DNA of 64,000 bases. Origin: Tessaracoccus coleopterorum (GTDB lineage Bacteria; Actinomycetota; Actinomycetes; Propionibacteriales; Propionibacteriaceae). The notes beneath the pieces are model-generated. The model was not told where the DNA came from, did no database searches, and was given only the letters and a program-made list of their open reading frames with translations. The position numbers and the translations under genes were made by a program. Within the stretch, counting starts at the first letter, position 1, and every line of letters starts with the position of its first letter. Location of the stretch: the NCBI RefSeq assembly GCF_011174705.1, contig NZ_JAANIJ010000001.1, forward strand, positions 248,001-312,000. The letters are read 5' to 3'. Of this stretch, positions 38,446-47,720 are shown one piece after another.

Positions 38446-38954
38446 GGCATGCTCCTCAATTCGGCGACCGCGTCGACGCCACGCAGGGCGGCGAGTCCAC
38501 GGCGGGTGTGGGAGGCGACCGTGCTGTCCGGCATCCCCAGCAGGCGGGCGGTGTCCACCGCGGTGCGGTCCTCGAAGTAGCGCAACACCAACACGGCCCT
38601 CTGTGCCCTCGGCAGGGCCAGCAGCGCACGGCCGAGCTCGGGCGTCAGGTTCACGGCGTCGGTGTGGGCGGCACCATCGTCGCGCACCTCACCGGGCACC
38701 TCGGAACGCCAGCTGCGCTTCCTCCACCACGAGATGAAGGTGCGGTAGATCGCCTTGCGCACATAGGCCTCGAAGGCACGGTCCGCATCGAACCGGGGAT
38801 ACTTGGGATAGCACTTCAGCAGCGCACTCTGGACGAGATCCTCCGCGTGGTGGGGGTCCCCGGTCAGCAGCCACGCCGCGGCCCACAGCTCCCCGCCGCG
38901 GGCCTCGACAAACCGGTCGAACCGGCTGGCCGCATCCTCCATCGTCGCCTCCAT
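38442..38954 (-). CDS. RNA polymerase sigma factor, ECF SigE-family
   Basis: Intact 170-residue ECF sigma factor. Region 2 reads DRFVEARGGELWAAAWLLTG, DPHHAEDLVQSALLKCY and RAFEAYVRKAIYRTFISWWR; region 4 reads LGRALLALPRAQRAVLVLRY, DRTAVDTARLLGMPDSTVAS with HTRRGLAALRG. The WWRKRSW block is typical of the actinobacterial SigE-like family. It is first of a three-gene coupled unit placed between rpmA and obgE. Its control signal and targets are unknown. Confidence 0.93.
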   Translation of the reverse strand: MEATMEDAASRFDRFVEARGGELWAAAWLLTGDPHHAEDLVQSALLKCYPKYPRFDADRAFEAYVRKAIYRTFISWWRKRSWRSEVPGEVRDDGAAHTDAVNLTPELGRALLALPRAQRAVLVLRYFEDRTAVDTARLLGMPDSTVASHTRRGLAALRGVDAVAELRSMP

Positions 38955-39002
38955 ACCTCAACAAACGCGGTGGGTGACATGAACCATTGCACACATGGAA
39001 AT

Positions 39003-39040
39003 GGCTGAGGCCCGCACCCGTTCGGGTGCGGGCCTCAGCC
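39003..39040. terminator. Terminator after rpmA
   Basis: Perfect 18-bp arms (39003-39020, GGCTGAGGCCCGCACCCG, and 39023-39040) with a two-base gap, 25 bp beyond the rpmA stop on the minus strand. It separates the rplU-rpmA unit from the ECF sigma unit. Confidence 0.85.
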
Positions 39041-39064
39041 GCTCTGCAAAAAAGTTGTTCAGCC

Positions 39065-39319
39065 TCAGGCGGCGGGAACGATGTTGACGACGCGGCGACC
39101 GCGCTTCACACCGAACTCGACGTGTCCCTCGACCAGGGCGAACAGCGTGTCGTCGCCGCCACGACCGACGCCGACGCCGGGGTGGAAGTGGGTGCCACGC
39201 TGGCGGACGAGGATCTCGCCCGCGCCGACCAGCTGGCCGCCGTAGCGCTTGACGCCCAGACGCTGAGCGTTTGAATCACGACCGTTGCGCGTCGAGGACG
39301 CGCCCTTCTTGTGTGCCAT
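39065..39319 (-). CDS. rpmA: 50S ribosomal protein L27
   Basis: Intact 84-residue protein, [20 protein letters not shown] with the family signature [15 protein letters not shown], then [18 protein letters not shown] and [16 protein letters not shown]. It begins directly MAHKKG, with no N-terminal cleavage peptide of the Firmicutes type. It follows rplU by 10 bp. Confidence 0.98.
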   Translation of the reverse strand: MAHKKGASSTRNGRDSNAQRLGVKRYGGQLVGAGEILVRQRGTHFHPGVGVGRGGDDTLFALVEGHVEFGVKRGRRVVNIVPAA

Positions 39320-39329
39320 GTCTAACTCC

Positions 39330-39638
39330 TCAGGCCTTGATGTCGGTGACCTTGACCTGGGTGTACCGCTGGCGGTGCCCCTGGCGCTTCTTGTAACCGG
39401 TCTTGTTCTTGTACTTCAGGATCCGGATCTTCGGACCCTTGGTCTGGCCCAGGATCTCGGCGGTGACGGACACCTTGCCGAGGCCCTTGGCATCAGAGGT
39501 GATCGTGTCGCCGTCGACCAGCAGCAGCGGCTGCAGGGTGACGGTACCGCCGACCTCTTCGGACACCAGATCGATGTCCAGGACGTCGCCGACAGCAACC
39601 TTGTGCTGCCGACCACCGTTGCGCACGATCGCGTACAC
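39330..39638 (-). CDS. rplU: 50S ribosomal protein L21
   Basis: Intact 102-residue protein starting [20 protein letters not shown] and carrying the family C-terminal signature [20 protein letters not shown]. First gene of the rplU-rpmA unit. The 130-bp gap upstream, to the RNase J gene, must hold the promoter. Confidence 0.98.
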   Translation of the reverse strand: MYAIVRNGGRQHKVAVGDVLDIDLVSEEVGGTVTLQPLLLVDGDTITSDAKGLGKVSVTAEILGQTKGPKIRILKYKNKTGYKKRQGHRQRYTQVKVTDIKA

Positions 39639-39770
39639 GACTGACCTACCTTCGTTGTTTCAACTCAAAAAAGCTCAGGGCTACCCGTCCCGATACCCGA
39701 TTGCACGGGGGCAAAGCACCGATGGACTACTTTACGTGCCAGCGGTAAACCGGTCAAACCGGGGCACCGC

Positions 39771-41444
39771 TCAGGTGGTGACGACCACCGGCACGATCAT
39801 GGGCGACGACGCAGCGACTTGGCGATCCACTGGCCGAAGGCCCTGCGCGTCACCTGCTGGAGTCGGTACGGATCGTTGACGCCGTCGCGCATCGCATCCA
39901 GGAGCGCGTCCGCAACCCGCTTCTTCGCCTCGTTGAAGACGCTGTCGTCCTCGGCGAGGCCACGGGCCTGGACCTCGGGCCCGGAGACGATCCGCCGGTT
40001 GTGGATGTCGACCACGGAGATGACGGAGACGAAGCCCTCCTCGCCGAGGATCCTGCGGTCCATGATCGAGTCGGAGATGTCACCGACGAACGAGCCGTCG
40101 ACGAAGATGTAGCTCGCGTCGACCGAGCCGACCTTGCGCGCCACCCCGCCCTTCAGGTCGATCACATCGCCGTCACCGGCCACGATGACGCGGTCCTTCG
40201 GCACACCCGTCTTCTCGGCGAGCCTGCCGTTTGCGATGAGGTGACGGACCTCGCCGTGGACGGGCATCGCGTTCTTCGGCTTGATGATGTTGTAGCAGTA
40301 GAGCAACTCCCCGCCGAGGCGTGACCCGAGACATGCACGAGGGCATTGCCCTTGTGCACGACAGTGGCGCCCAGCTTTGCGAGCCCGTTGACGACGCGGT
40401 AGACGGAGTTCTCGTTGCCGGGGATGAGCGAGCTGGCCAGCAGCACGGTGTCGCCCGGGCCGACCTCCACCACGGGGTGCTCCTTGTTGGCGATGCGGCT
40501 CAGCGCGGCCATCGGCTCTCCCTGCGAGCCGGTCGAGACGATGACCACCTCGTTGTCGGCGTACCTGTCGATCTCCTTGAGCTCGATGAGCGTGCCGGCC
40601 GGCACCTTGAGGTAGCCGAGATCGCGCGCCGTCGCCATGTTGCGCACCATGGAGCGGCCGACGTAGACGACCTTCCTGTTGTGCTTGACGGCCATGTTCA
40701 GCACCTGCTGGACGCGGTGCACGTGCGAGGCGAAGCAGGCGACGATCAGCTTGCCTCCGGCCGCGTCGAAGACGCGGGCGATGGCCGGCTCGACGTCGAC
40801 CTCGGGGGTGGTGAAGCCGGGCACCTCGGCGTTGGTGGAGTCGGCCATGAACAGGTCGACGCCCTCCTCACCGAGGCGGGCGAAGCCGCGCAGGTCGGTG
40901 ATGCGGCCGTCGAGCGGCAGCTGGTCCATCTTGAAGTCGCCCGTGTGCAGGACTGTTCCCGCATCGGTGCGGATCGCGACGGCGAGCGCATCCGGGATGG
41001 AGTGGTTGACCGCGAGGAACTCGAACTCGTAGTTGCCGACCTCGAGGATCTCGCCCTCCTCGACGGCGTCGAGCTTGAAGTCACGGATGCGGTGCTCGCG
41101 CAGCTTCGCGGCCAGGAAGGCAAGCGTCAGCTTGGAGCCGAAGACGGGGATGTCGCTGCGGCGCTTGAGAAGGTACGGCACTGCGCCGATGTGGTCCTCG
41201 TGCCCGTGGGTGAGGACCAGCGCGACGATGTCGTCCATGCGGCCGTCGAGGTAGTCGAGCGCGGGGAGGATCAGGTCGACACCGGGGTGGTTGTCCTCCG
41301 GGAACAGGACGCCGCAGTCGACGAGCGCGATCTGCCCGTCGATCTCGAATGCGGTCATGTTGCGCCCGACGTCACCCAGTCCGCCGAGCGGTACGACGCG
41401 CAGAGTTCCGGGGGCGAGCTTGGGGGCATGTTGGCGTCGGTCAT
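39771..41444 (-). CDS. rnj: Ribonuclease J
   Basis: Metallo-beta-lactamase/beta-CASP RNase for mRNA decay and rRNA processing, about 557 residues. Zinc motif LTHGHEDHIGAVPYLL, FMADSTNAEVPGFT, beta-CASP blocks (VGRSMVRNMATARDLGYL, VSTGSQGEPMAALSRIA) and the C-terminal domain VDIHNRRIVSGPEVQARGLA. Breaks at 41422-41426 (one C missing after the first eight codons), near 40,320 and near 39,799; with one more C there the end becomes RRRPMIVPVVVTT, the family's usual end, giving the stop at 39771. As read it stops early at 39797. Confidence 0.95.
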
Positions 41445-41457
41445 GGACCCTAGGCTA

Positions 41458-42005
41458 ATGGATACGATGGGCGCCATGTCCGTCACAGACACCGTGCGCC
41501 TGGCCCTGCCCTCCGAAGCCGTCGACCTCGCCCGCATTCAGCGGCGCGTGTGGTCGGAGTCGGCCGACCTGGCCGACGCCGTGCAGGCGACCGGGGCCGA
41601 CGAGGCCTCCCGCGCCTGGCATGACGCGATCGTGCGTCCACCGCTGGCGCACTTCCGGGTGCTGGTCGCGATCGGGGAGGTCGGCGTCGTCGGGTTCGCC
41701 GTCACCGGCCCGAGCGGGGATCCGGACGCCGGGGAGCTGACCGGCGCCATCGGTGAGTTCATCATCGACCCCGGGCGAGGCGGCACGGGCACGGCTCGCG
41801 CCTGCTCAACGCCGCCGTGGACACGCTGCGCACCGACGGCTACGAGATGGCGACCATGTGGGTGCCCACCACCAACGACGCGATGCGCGGATTCCTCACC
41901 GGCAGTGGCTGGGGCCCCGACGGGGCGCACCAGGAGGTCGGGATCGACGAGGAGGGCACACACCTGAAGCTGGTGCGGCTGCACAGCGACATCAGCCACC
42001 GCTGA
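41458..42005 (+). CDS. GNAT-family N-acetyltransferase
   Basis: Acetyl-CoA-dependent acyltransferase of about 182 residues. RLALPSEAVDLARIQRRVWS is the usual opening helix; IGEFIIDPGRGGTG leads into the acetyl-CoA loop, and RLLNAAVDTLRTDGYEMATM with FLTGSGWGPDGAHQEVG completes the fold. One frame break near 41,793. Three in-frame ATGs (41458, 41467, 41476) could start it. It is divergent from the RNase J gene with only 13 bp between the first ATGs. Substrate unknown. Confidence 0.8.
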
Positions 42006-42399
42006 CCCCCGCCGCTCGCCGCATCGGAGGAGCCGCCGGGAGGAGATTCAGGTCCGGCCGGCCGCAATCGGTGGCCTCCGTTCCCACACGCCCGGCCCTG
42101 GCCACGGACGCTCCTGCGCGCCACCCGCCGCAGGCGACCGGCCTCGAGGGACGGCCGGCATCGACGCCGGAACCGCCGTGGCGCGCCCGAGAGCATCCGA
42201 TCGACCCTGGCAAATAATCGAATTGCCGGATCCAGGGCTGAATCACACATGTGACGGCGATTGCTCTCGATCCACGCGTGCGCGTCTGAATGTACAACGG
42301 GTTGGCATGGGGTGATGCTGCATCGAACAACACCGGAAAATGTGAAGAAATATGGTCTCGGGGTCTTGAATAGCGTTTGATTAGGGCTATGCTTGGGGG
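42006..42399. other. Non-coding stretch before the HNH gene
   Basis: About 390 bp. The left half is ordinary high-GC sequence with no convincing frame on either strand. The right half (about 42,210-42,399) is distinctly AT-richer than its surroundings and carries the promoter-like boxes of the HNH gene. I see no gene, tRNA or attachment-site repeat in it. Confidence 0.5.
42366..42393 (+). promoter_or_regulatory. Candidate promoter of the HNH gene (leaderless)
   Basis: TTGAAT (42366-42371), a 16-bp spacer and TATGCT (42388-42393). The ATG start at 42400 lies seven bases after the -10 box, about where transcription would begin, so the mRNA would be leaderless. Leaderless starts are common in actinobacteria. 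Confidence 0.5.
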
Positions 42400-43852
42400 A
42401 TGGAGGACGTGGTGGTCGTCGAGCGGGTGGGGGTCTTTCGGCCCACGCCGCGGACATCGCCGCGTGGGCCGACCACCTCCCCGACCGGGAATGCGCCGAG
42501 GCTGCCGACTCGATCGCGCAGATGATGGACCAACTCGCCGGGCTGCGCCTCTCCCTTCTGCATCGCGCCAGCCTGAGTGCCCCGCCCGCCGTGTTCAACG
42601 CGGTCACCCATGTCCATGAGACGAACAAGGTCACCCGCCGCGAGGCCCTGGCCCAGTGCAGACTCTCCGGGGAACTCGCGGACCGGTTCCCGTTGATCGG
42701 GCTCGCGTTGCGCGACGGGTCATGTCGTTGACGCAGGTGCAGGCCGTGGTGAGGGTGCTGCGACACTCACTGCTGGGGTCGATGATGTGGTCCGGGCGCA
42801 GGAGTTGTTGATCGCGCATGCGGACAAGTTCGACCCCGTCGACCTGGCCGAGATGGCCCGCCGGGTCGCCGAACTGCTGGATCCGGAGGCCGCGGAGGAG
42901 CGGGAGGCCGAACGCCTCGACCGCGAGGATCGGATCGCCTCGCAGGAACGGTTCCTGAGCGTGGAGCCCGATCATCACGGATCGATGCGGATCGCAGGGA
43001 AAGTCACCCCCGTGGTCGGGGCGACCCTGCTGACCCAGCTGGATGCGTTGATGCCCTCTGCCGCCTCCTACAAGGGTGGCCCGGTGCCGTCGAAAGCGGC
43101 GCGCCGGGCAGATGCGTTGGAACGGTTGCTGGGGGTCGCTGCCGCCACCGGCGACCTGCCCGATGATGGCGGCGACCGGCCGCGGGTGATCGTCACCATG
43201 TCGTATGACACGTTGGTCGATGGGATCGGGCACGCGACCCTGACCGCGACCGGTGAACAGGTCACCCGGCCAATGTGCGGGCCCTGGCCTGTGATGCGGG
43301 ATCCTGCCTGCGGTGTTGGGGTCGGTGTCGCAGCCCTTGGATGTGGGCGGGAGAACCGGACAATCCCGAAGCCGATGCGGATGGCGTTGAACCTGCGCGA
43401 CAAGGGATGTGTGTTCCGTGGCTGTGACGTCGGCTACGCCGCCTGCGATGCGCATCACACGGTTCCCTGGTGGGCAGGCGGTGCCACCAAGCTGACCAAC
43501 CTTGCCCTGTTGTGTTCCTTCCATCACCGGGTGGCCGAACCCGATCCGAACAAGTCACCGGAGTATCAGTGGCTGCTGGTCATCGATCCCGAGGACGGGC
43601 TCCCGGTCCTGTATCCACCGGTCACGATCGACCCACAACGCCGACCACTTCGCCACAAACGACACGAAGTACCCGGCAAGGTCCTGCCCCCACTCCACTG
43701 CGAAAGGGTGGAACCGAAGGTGCGGGAACTCTCCGCCGTGTGGCGCCTCGAGAGACCCCGCGACCCGAACCCGACGCTCAAGGGACGAGTCTGCCCCGAC
43801 CAGGAAACGGGAACCGAACCCCTGGCACCCCGAGGAGGCGCTCACAGGGTGA
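42400..43852 (+). CDS. DUF222 / HNH endonuclease domain protein (13E12-repeat type)
   Basis: About 485 residues. The N-terminal half is the helical DUF222 domain (AAWADHLPDRECAEAADSIA, FPLIGLALRDG, EEREAERLDREDRIASQERF, SMRIAGKVTPVVGATLLTQL, then MPSAASYKGG). The HNH nuclease domain follows: MRMALNLRDKGCVFRGCDVG, ACDAHHTVPWWAGGATKLTN and LALLCSFHHR. This architecture defines the REP13E12-like multicopy proteins of actinobacteria. Frame breaks near 42,430, 42,718, 42,765 and 43,265-43,340. The end is unsettled: one frame stops at 43852 after WHPEEALTG, another runs on into the next gene. Role unknown; members are abundant and thought to be mobile. Confidence 0.85.
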
Positions 43853-45284
43853 TGCCCAGGTACTTGATCTCCAGGTACTCGTCGAGGCCCTCGTGGGAGC
43901 CCTCGCGGCCGAGGCCCGACTGCTTCACTCCCCGAACGGTGCCGCCGGGTTCGACACCACGCCGGTGTTGACCGCGACCATGCCGCTCTCGAGAAGCTCC
44001 GCCGCCTTCAACACGCGGGAGATGTCCCGGGAGTACACGTAGGCCATCAGGCCGAACTCGGTCTCGTTGGACAACGCGATGGCGTCGTCGTCGGAGTCGA
44101 CCGTCACGATGGGAGCGACCGGCCCGAAGATCTCCTCCCGCAGGAGGCGGGCGTCACGCGGCACGTCGGCGAGCACCGTCGGCTGGAAGAAGTGGCCGGG
44201 CCCGTTGACGGGGCACCGCCGGTGAGCACGCGGGCGCCCTTCGCGACCGCGTCGTCGACCAGTTCCTGTACCTTCGCGACGGCGTCGGCGTCGATCAGCG
44301 GCCCGAGGGTGACCCGGCCTCCATCCCGTCACCGACGACCAGCCCCTCGGCGGCCTCGACCAGCTTGGCCGTGAAGCCCTCGACGACGTCCCGGTGGACG
44401 TAGAAGCGGTTCGCGGCGGTGCAGGCCTCGCCGTTGTTGCGGAACTTCGCGGGCATCGCGCCAGCCACGGCCTGGTCGACGTCGGCGTCGGCCAACACGG
44501 CGAACGGGGCGTTACCGCCCAGTTCCATGGACGTGCGCAGGACCCCGTTCGCTGCCTGCGCGAGGAGCCCTCGGCCGACCTCTGTCGATCCGGTGAACGT
44601 GAGCTTCCGGAGCCTCGGATCGGTCAGGATCGGCTCGGAGACCTGGGAGGAGCGCGAAGAGACGACGCAGTTGACCACCCCGTCAGGCACGCCCGCATCC
44701 TTCAGCGTCTGCATCAGGTAGAGCATGGTCAGCGGGGTGGCGCTGGCCGGCTTGATCACGACGGTGCAGCCGGCCGCCAGCGCCGGGCCGATCTTCCGGG
44801 TGCCCATCGCGAGAGGGAAGTTCCAGGGGGTGATCGCGTACACCGGGCCGACCGGTTGCTTCATGGTGAGCAGGCGGTTGCCGCCGACCGGCGCCGTGGT
44901 CCAGCGACCCTCGATGCGGCACGCCTCCTCCGAGAACCAGCGGAAGAACTCGGCCCGTAGCCGACCTCGCCCCGGGCCTCTGCGAGCGGCTTGCCCATCT
45001 CGAGCGTCATCAGGGTGGCGTAGTCGTCGCCGCGCTCGACGATGAGCTCGAAGGCGCGTCGGAGGATCTCGCCCCGGACGCGAGGTTCGGTCGCGGCCCA
45101 CTGTCCGCCCACGTCGCAGGCGGCATTGAGCGCCGCCCTCGCGTGCTCGGGCCACCGTCGCTGACCTCGGCGAGCACCTCTCCGGTCGCCGGGTTGTAGA
45201 CGGGCAACGTCGCATCGGTGACGACGAAGCTCCCCCGATGAACTGCCCGGTGGGCACCTTCGCCAGTACCTCGTCGACCGTCAT
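43842..45284 (-). CDS. gabD: NAD(P)-dependent succinate-semialdehyde dehydrogenase type ALDH
   Basis: Aldehyde dehydrogenase of about 480 residues, closest to the GabD type. It opens MTVDEVLAKVPTGQFIGG; PVYNPATGEVLAEVSDGGP, AITPWNFPLAMGTRKIGPAL, LTFTGSTEVGRGLLAQAANG, the Glu motif TSMELGGNAPFAV and the catalytic Cys in NNGEACTAANRFYVHR follow, ending in EYLEIKYLGITL. Frame breaks near 45,225, 45,145, 44,958, 44,320, 44,215 and 43,925. Last gene of the four-gene minus operon; its ATG overlaps the stop of the alcohol dehydrogenase (ATGA). In this context it would oxidise the semialdehyde made by that enzyme. Confidence 0.88.
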
Positions 45285-46403
45285 GCGTCCTCCTCGTCGA
45301 ACATGATCACCTGGCGGATCGCCAGACCCTGGGCGAGCTGGTCCATCGCCTCGTTGATCTGGTCGAGCCGGATCCGCGACGAGATCAGCCGCTCCACCGG
45401 GAGCTTACCTTCGCGCCAGAGGTCGGCGTACCTGGGGATGTCCCTGGCGGGGACCGCGGAGCCGAGGTACGACCCGATGATGGTGCGCGCCTCCGCCGTG
45501 ATCGTCAGCGGCGAGATCCCGGCCAGGGCCGTCGGCGCAGGCAGTCCGATGGTGACGGTGCGTCCCCCGACGGCGGTGGCCTTGAACGCCGTCTCGAATG
45601 CGCGCGGGTGCCCGGCGCACTCGATCACGTGGTCGGCCCTGATCCCTCGTCGGCCACCTGCTGGGGCGTGTACGCGGCCGCCGCGCCCCATTCCAGGGCA
45701 AGCTCGAGCTTCGATTCCAGCGCGTCCACGGCGATCACCTCGAGGTCGAGACTGAGCGCCGTGAGCAGCGCGGCCATGCCCACGCCGCCGAGGCCGACGA
45801 TCATGACGGACTCCCCGCCTTGGGGCGGCGGCATTGAGTACCGCGCCCCTCCGGTCAGCACGGCACACCCGAGCACCGCCGCGATGTCGGGGGGCACGTC
45901 GTTGCCGACCGGCACCGCGGAGGCCCGGTTGACGACCACCCGGGTCGCGAAGCCGGAGACGCCGAGGTGGTGCCTGATCTCCTCCCGGCCGTCCGGTCCG
46001 TCCCTGTGGAGCAGGACCCGGCCCCCATCAGGGTGCCTGCGTTGTTGGCGGCCGAGCCCGGCGTGCAGGGCAGGCGACCGTCCTGTCTGCAGTTGTCGCA
46101 CTCCTCGCACCGGGGAAGGAAGCACATGGCGACCCGGTCGCCGACGGAGACATCGTCGACCCCCTCGCCGAGCTCCTCCACGATGCCGGCCGACTCGTGA
46201 CCCAGCAGCATGGGCACAGGCCGGACCCGGTTGCCGTCGACGACCGAGAGGTCGGAGTGGCAGATGCCTGCCGCCTCGATCCGCACCAGGATCTCGCCCG
46301 GGCCGGGGCCTGCGAGCTCCAGCTCCTGTACCCGGATCGGCACGGAGGCGGCGTAGGGGCGTTCCCGCCCGATCTCCTCCAGCACAGCCCCGCGGATCAG
46401 CAT
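45281..46403 (-). CDS. Zinc-dependent alcohol dehydrogenase (MDR family)
   Basis: Medium-chain dehydrogenase of about 373 residues. Catalytic zinc ligands lie in AAGICHSDLSVVDG and LLGHESAGIVEELGEGV; the structural zinc loop is CEECDNCRQDGRLPC; the NAD site is VMIVGLGGVGMAALLTALSL. ECAGHPRAFETAFKATAVGG and SPLTITAEARTIIGSYLGSA complete the fold. Frame breaks near 46,020, 45,830 and 45,650. It is coupled to the ALDH gene downstream and overlaps the FmdB gene upstream. Substrate is inferred from the operon: a hydroxy-acid such as GHB, or another primary alcohol. Confidence 0.88.
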
Positions 46404-46790
46404 GGTTCCTCCTTACCGAAGGCGCTGCGGGCGACGTCGGCGACCAGAGCGTCGCCTGCCCGGAGCGGCCTACCGGCGAAGGCACCCTCGTGGGCGAGGA
46501 CCGGTCGCCTGTCCCCGCCAGTTCCGGGTACTTCTCCTCGAGCCGCTCACGCCTCGTCATCGCCGTATGCCAACCCTCAACGTCGACGGGTCGCCGCCAC
46601 CGGTGCCGCGCCAGGTGGTGGGCATGTCGTCGCGGCTCGGACCCGCGCTGGCCGAGTTGCCCATGTTCAGTCGGCTCGGCACCCGTGAGGTGGTCGCGCC
46701 GCATTCACAGGGAGGATTGTCGTCGAACATCGACGCCAGGTGTGCCTCGAAGCGGTGGCCCGCACCGCAGGCCAGGTCGTAGATCACCAT
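46397..46790 (-). CDS. FmdB-family zinc-ribbon protein
   Basis: About 130 residues. MVIYDLACGAGHRFEAHLAS with DDNPPCECGATTSRVPSRLN is the short FmdB-type zinc ribbon. The rest (MTRRERLEEKYPELAGTGD, ADVARSAFGKEEP) continues in shifted frames (breaks near 46,570, 46,510 and 46,450). FmdB-type proteins accompany amidases and other catabolic enzymes; they are called regulators but no mechanism is established. It starts 7 bp after the lactonase-like gene and overlaps the alcohol dehydrogenase start. Confidence 0.7.
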
Positions 46791-46797
46791 GGCGGGC

Positions 46798-47610
46798 TCA
46801 GCTGTAGAAGCCGTTGGGCGCGAGGGTGAGGGACTTCCGCTGCTCCGGGTCGTGCCCGAAGATCATCTCGGCCCCGGTGCGCTCCTGGATGCCGCGCAGC
46901 TTGTTGACCGACTCCAGCCACTGGACCGAGTCCCACACGATGCCGGCGCCGATGGCCGGCGGGCCCCAGCTCGCGCCGAGGTAGACGGCGTCTGAGGTGA
47001 AGATCTTGGTGCCCGCGTCGGGAGGTCGACCTGGAGGCTCATGGTGCCCCACGTGTGTCCGGGCGTGGAGATCACGGAAACCCCGGGACGATCTCCGTGT
47101 CGCCGTGCACGGCCTCGAGCGGGAGGCCCGCGAAGTCGGAGACGATGTGCGCGCCCGCACTGTATCCGTCGATGGTCTTCACGCCCTCGATCTCGTCGGC
47201 CTGGGCCAGGATGCGGGTCTTGCCGTTGTCGAACATCCTGGCGTTGGCCGCGTGATCGAAGTGGAGGTGGCTGAGCACGAGGACGTCGATGTCATCGGTG
47301 GTGAGTTCGAGGTCGGCGAGCGCCGAGTCGAGGTAGCCGGGCCCGGCCGGGTCCTCCTGCACCGGGAAGAAGTTCTGGAAGCCGGTGGGCCCCACCTCGT
47401 CTCCCAGTCGCGTGGGACGCCGGTGTCCCACAGGATGCGCCCCTCGGGGGTCTCGATGAGGACGGCGTGCGTGGGACATTCGGCCCAGACGGCCGGCTTG
47501 TCCTTGTGGTGGCGGTCGGTGATCGTGTTGCCTGCCTGGAGCAGCAACCACGTGTGGTCGCACTCCATGACGCCGGTGGAGAGGATGTGGAGCTTCATGG
47601 GATCGGCCAT
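46798..47610 (-). CDS. Metallo-beta-lactamase-fold lactonase (AhlD/AttM-like)
   Basis: About 270 residues of the N-acyl-homoserine-lactonase-type MBL group. [40 protein letters not shown], the dinuclear zinc motif [51 protein letters not shown], then [20 protein letters not shown] are all family blocks. Frame breaks near 47,398, 47,085 and 47,030. First gene of the operon with FmdB, alcohol dehydrogenase and ALDH, and divergent from a PucR-type regulator. It opens a lactone ring; given the downstream genes, gamma-butyrolactone is a better guess than a quorum signal. Confidence 0.85.
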
Positions 47611-47678
47611 GATCGGACACCTTTCGACTCTGGAAGGATTGCCGTCACTCTAGGAAGCACACCTCCCCGGCTCAATGT

Positions 47679-47698
47679 CCCGATCGCACACCATCGGG
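47679..47698. promoter_or_regulatory. Inverted repeat in the lactonase-regulator intergenic region
   Basis: CCCGAT, 8-bp spacer, ATCGGG, 23 bp before the regulator ATG in the 110-bp divergent gap. It is the only clear dyad there and is a candidate operator of the PucR-type regulator. Short arms make chance occurrence possible. Confidence 0.3.
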
Positions 47699-47720
47699 GC
47701 GCCACATGTGAGAATCGGCC

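Noticed and set aside
46798..47610. Calling the lactonase a quorum-quenching enzyme
   Set aside because: The MBL lactonase family includes acyl-HSL lactonases, but the coupled dehydrogenases point to a catabolic lactone. Quorum quenching may be a side activity.
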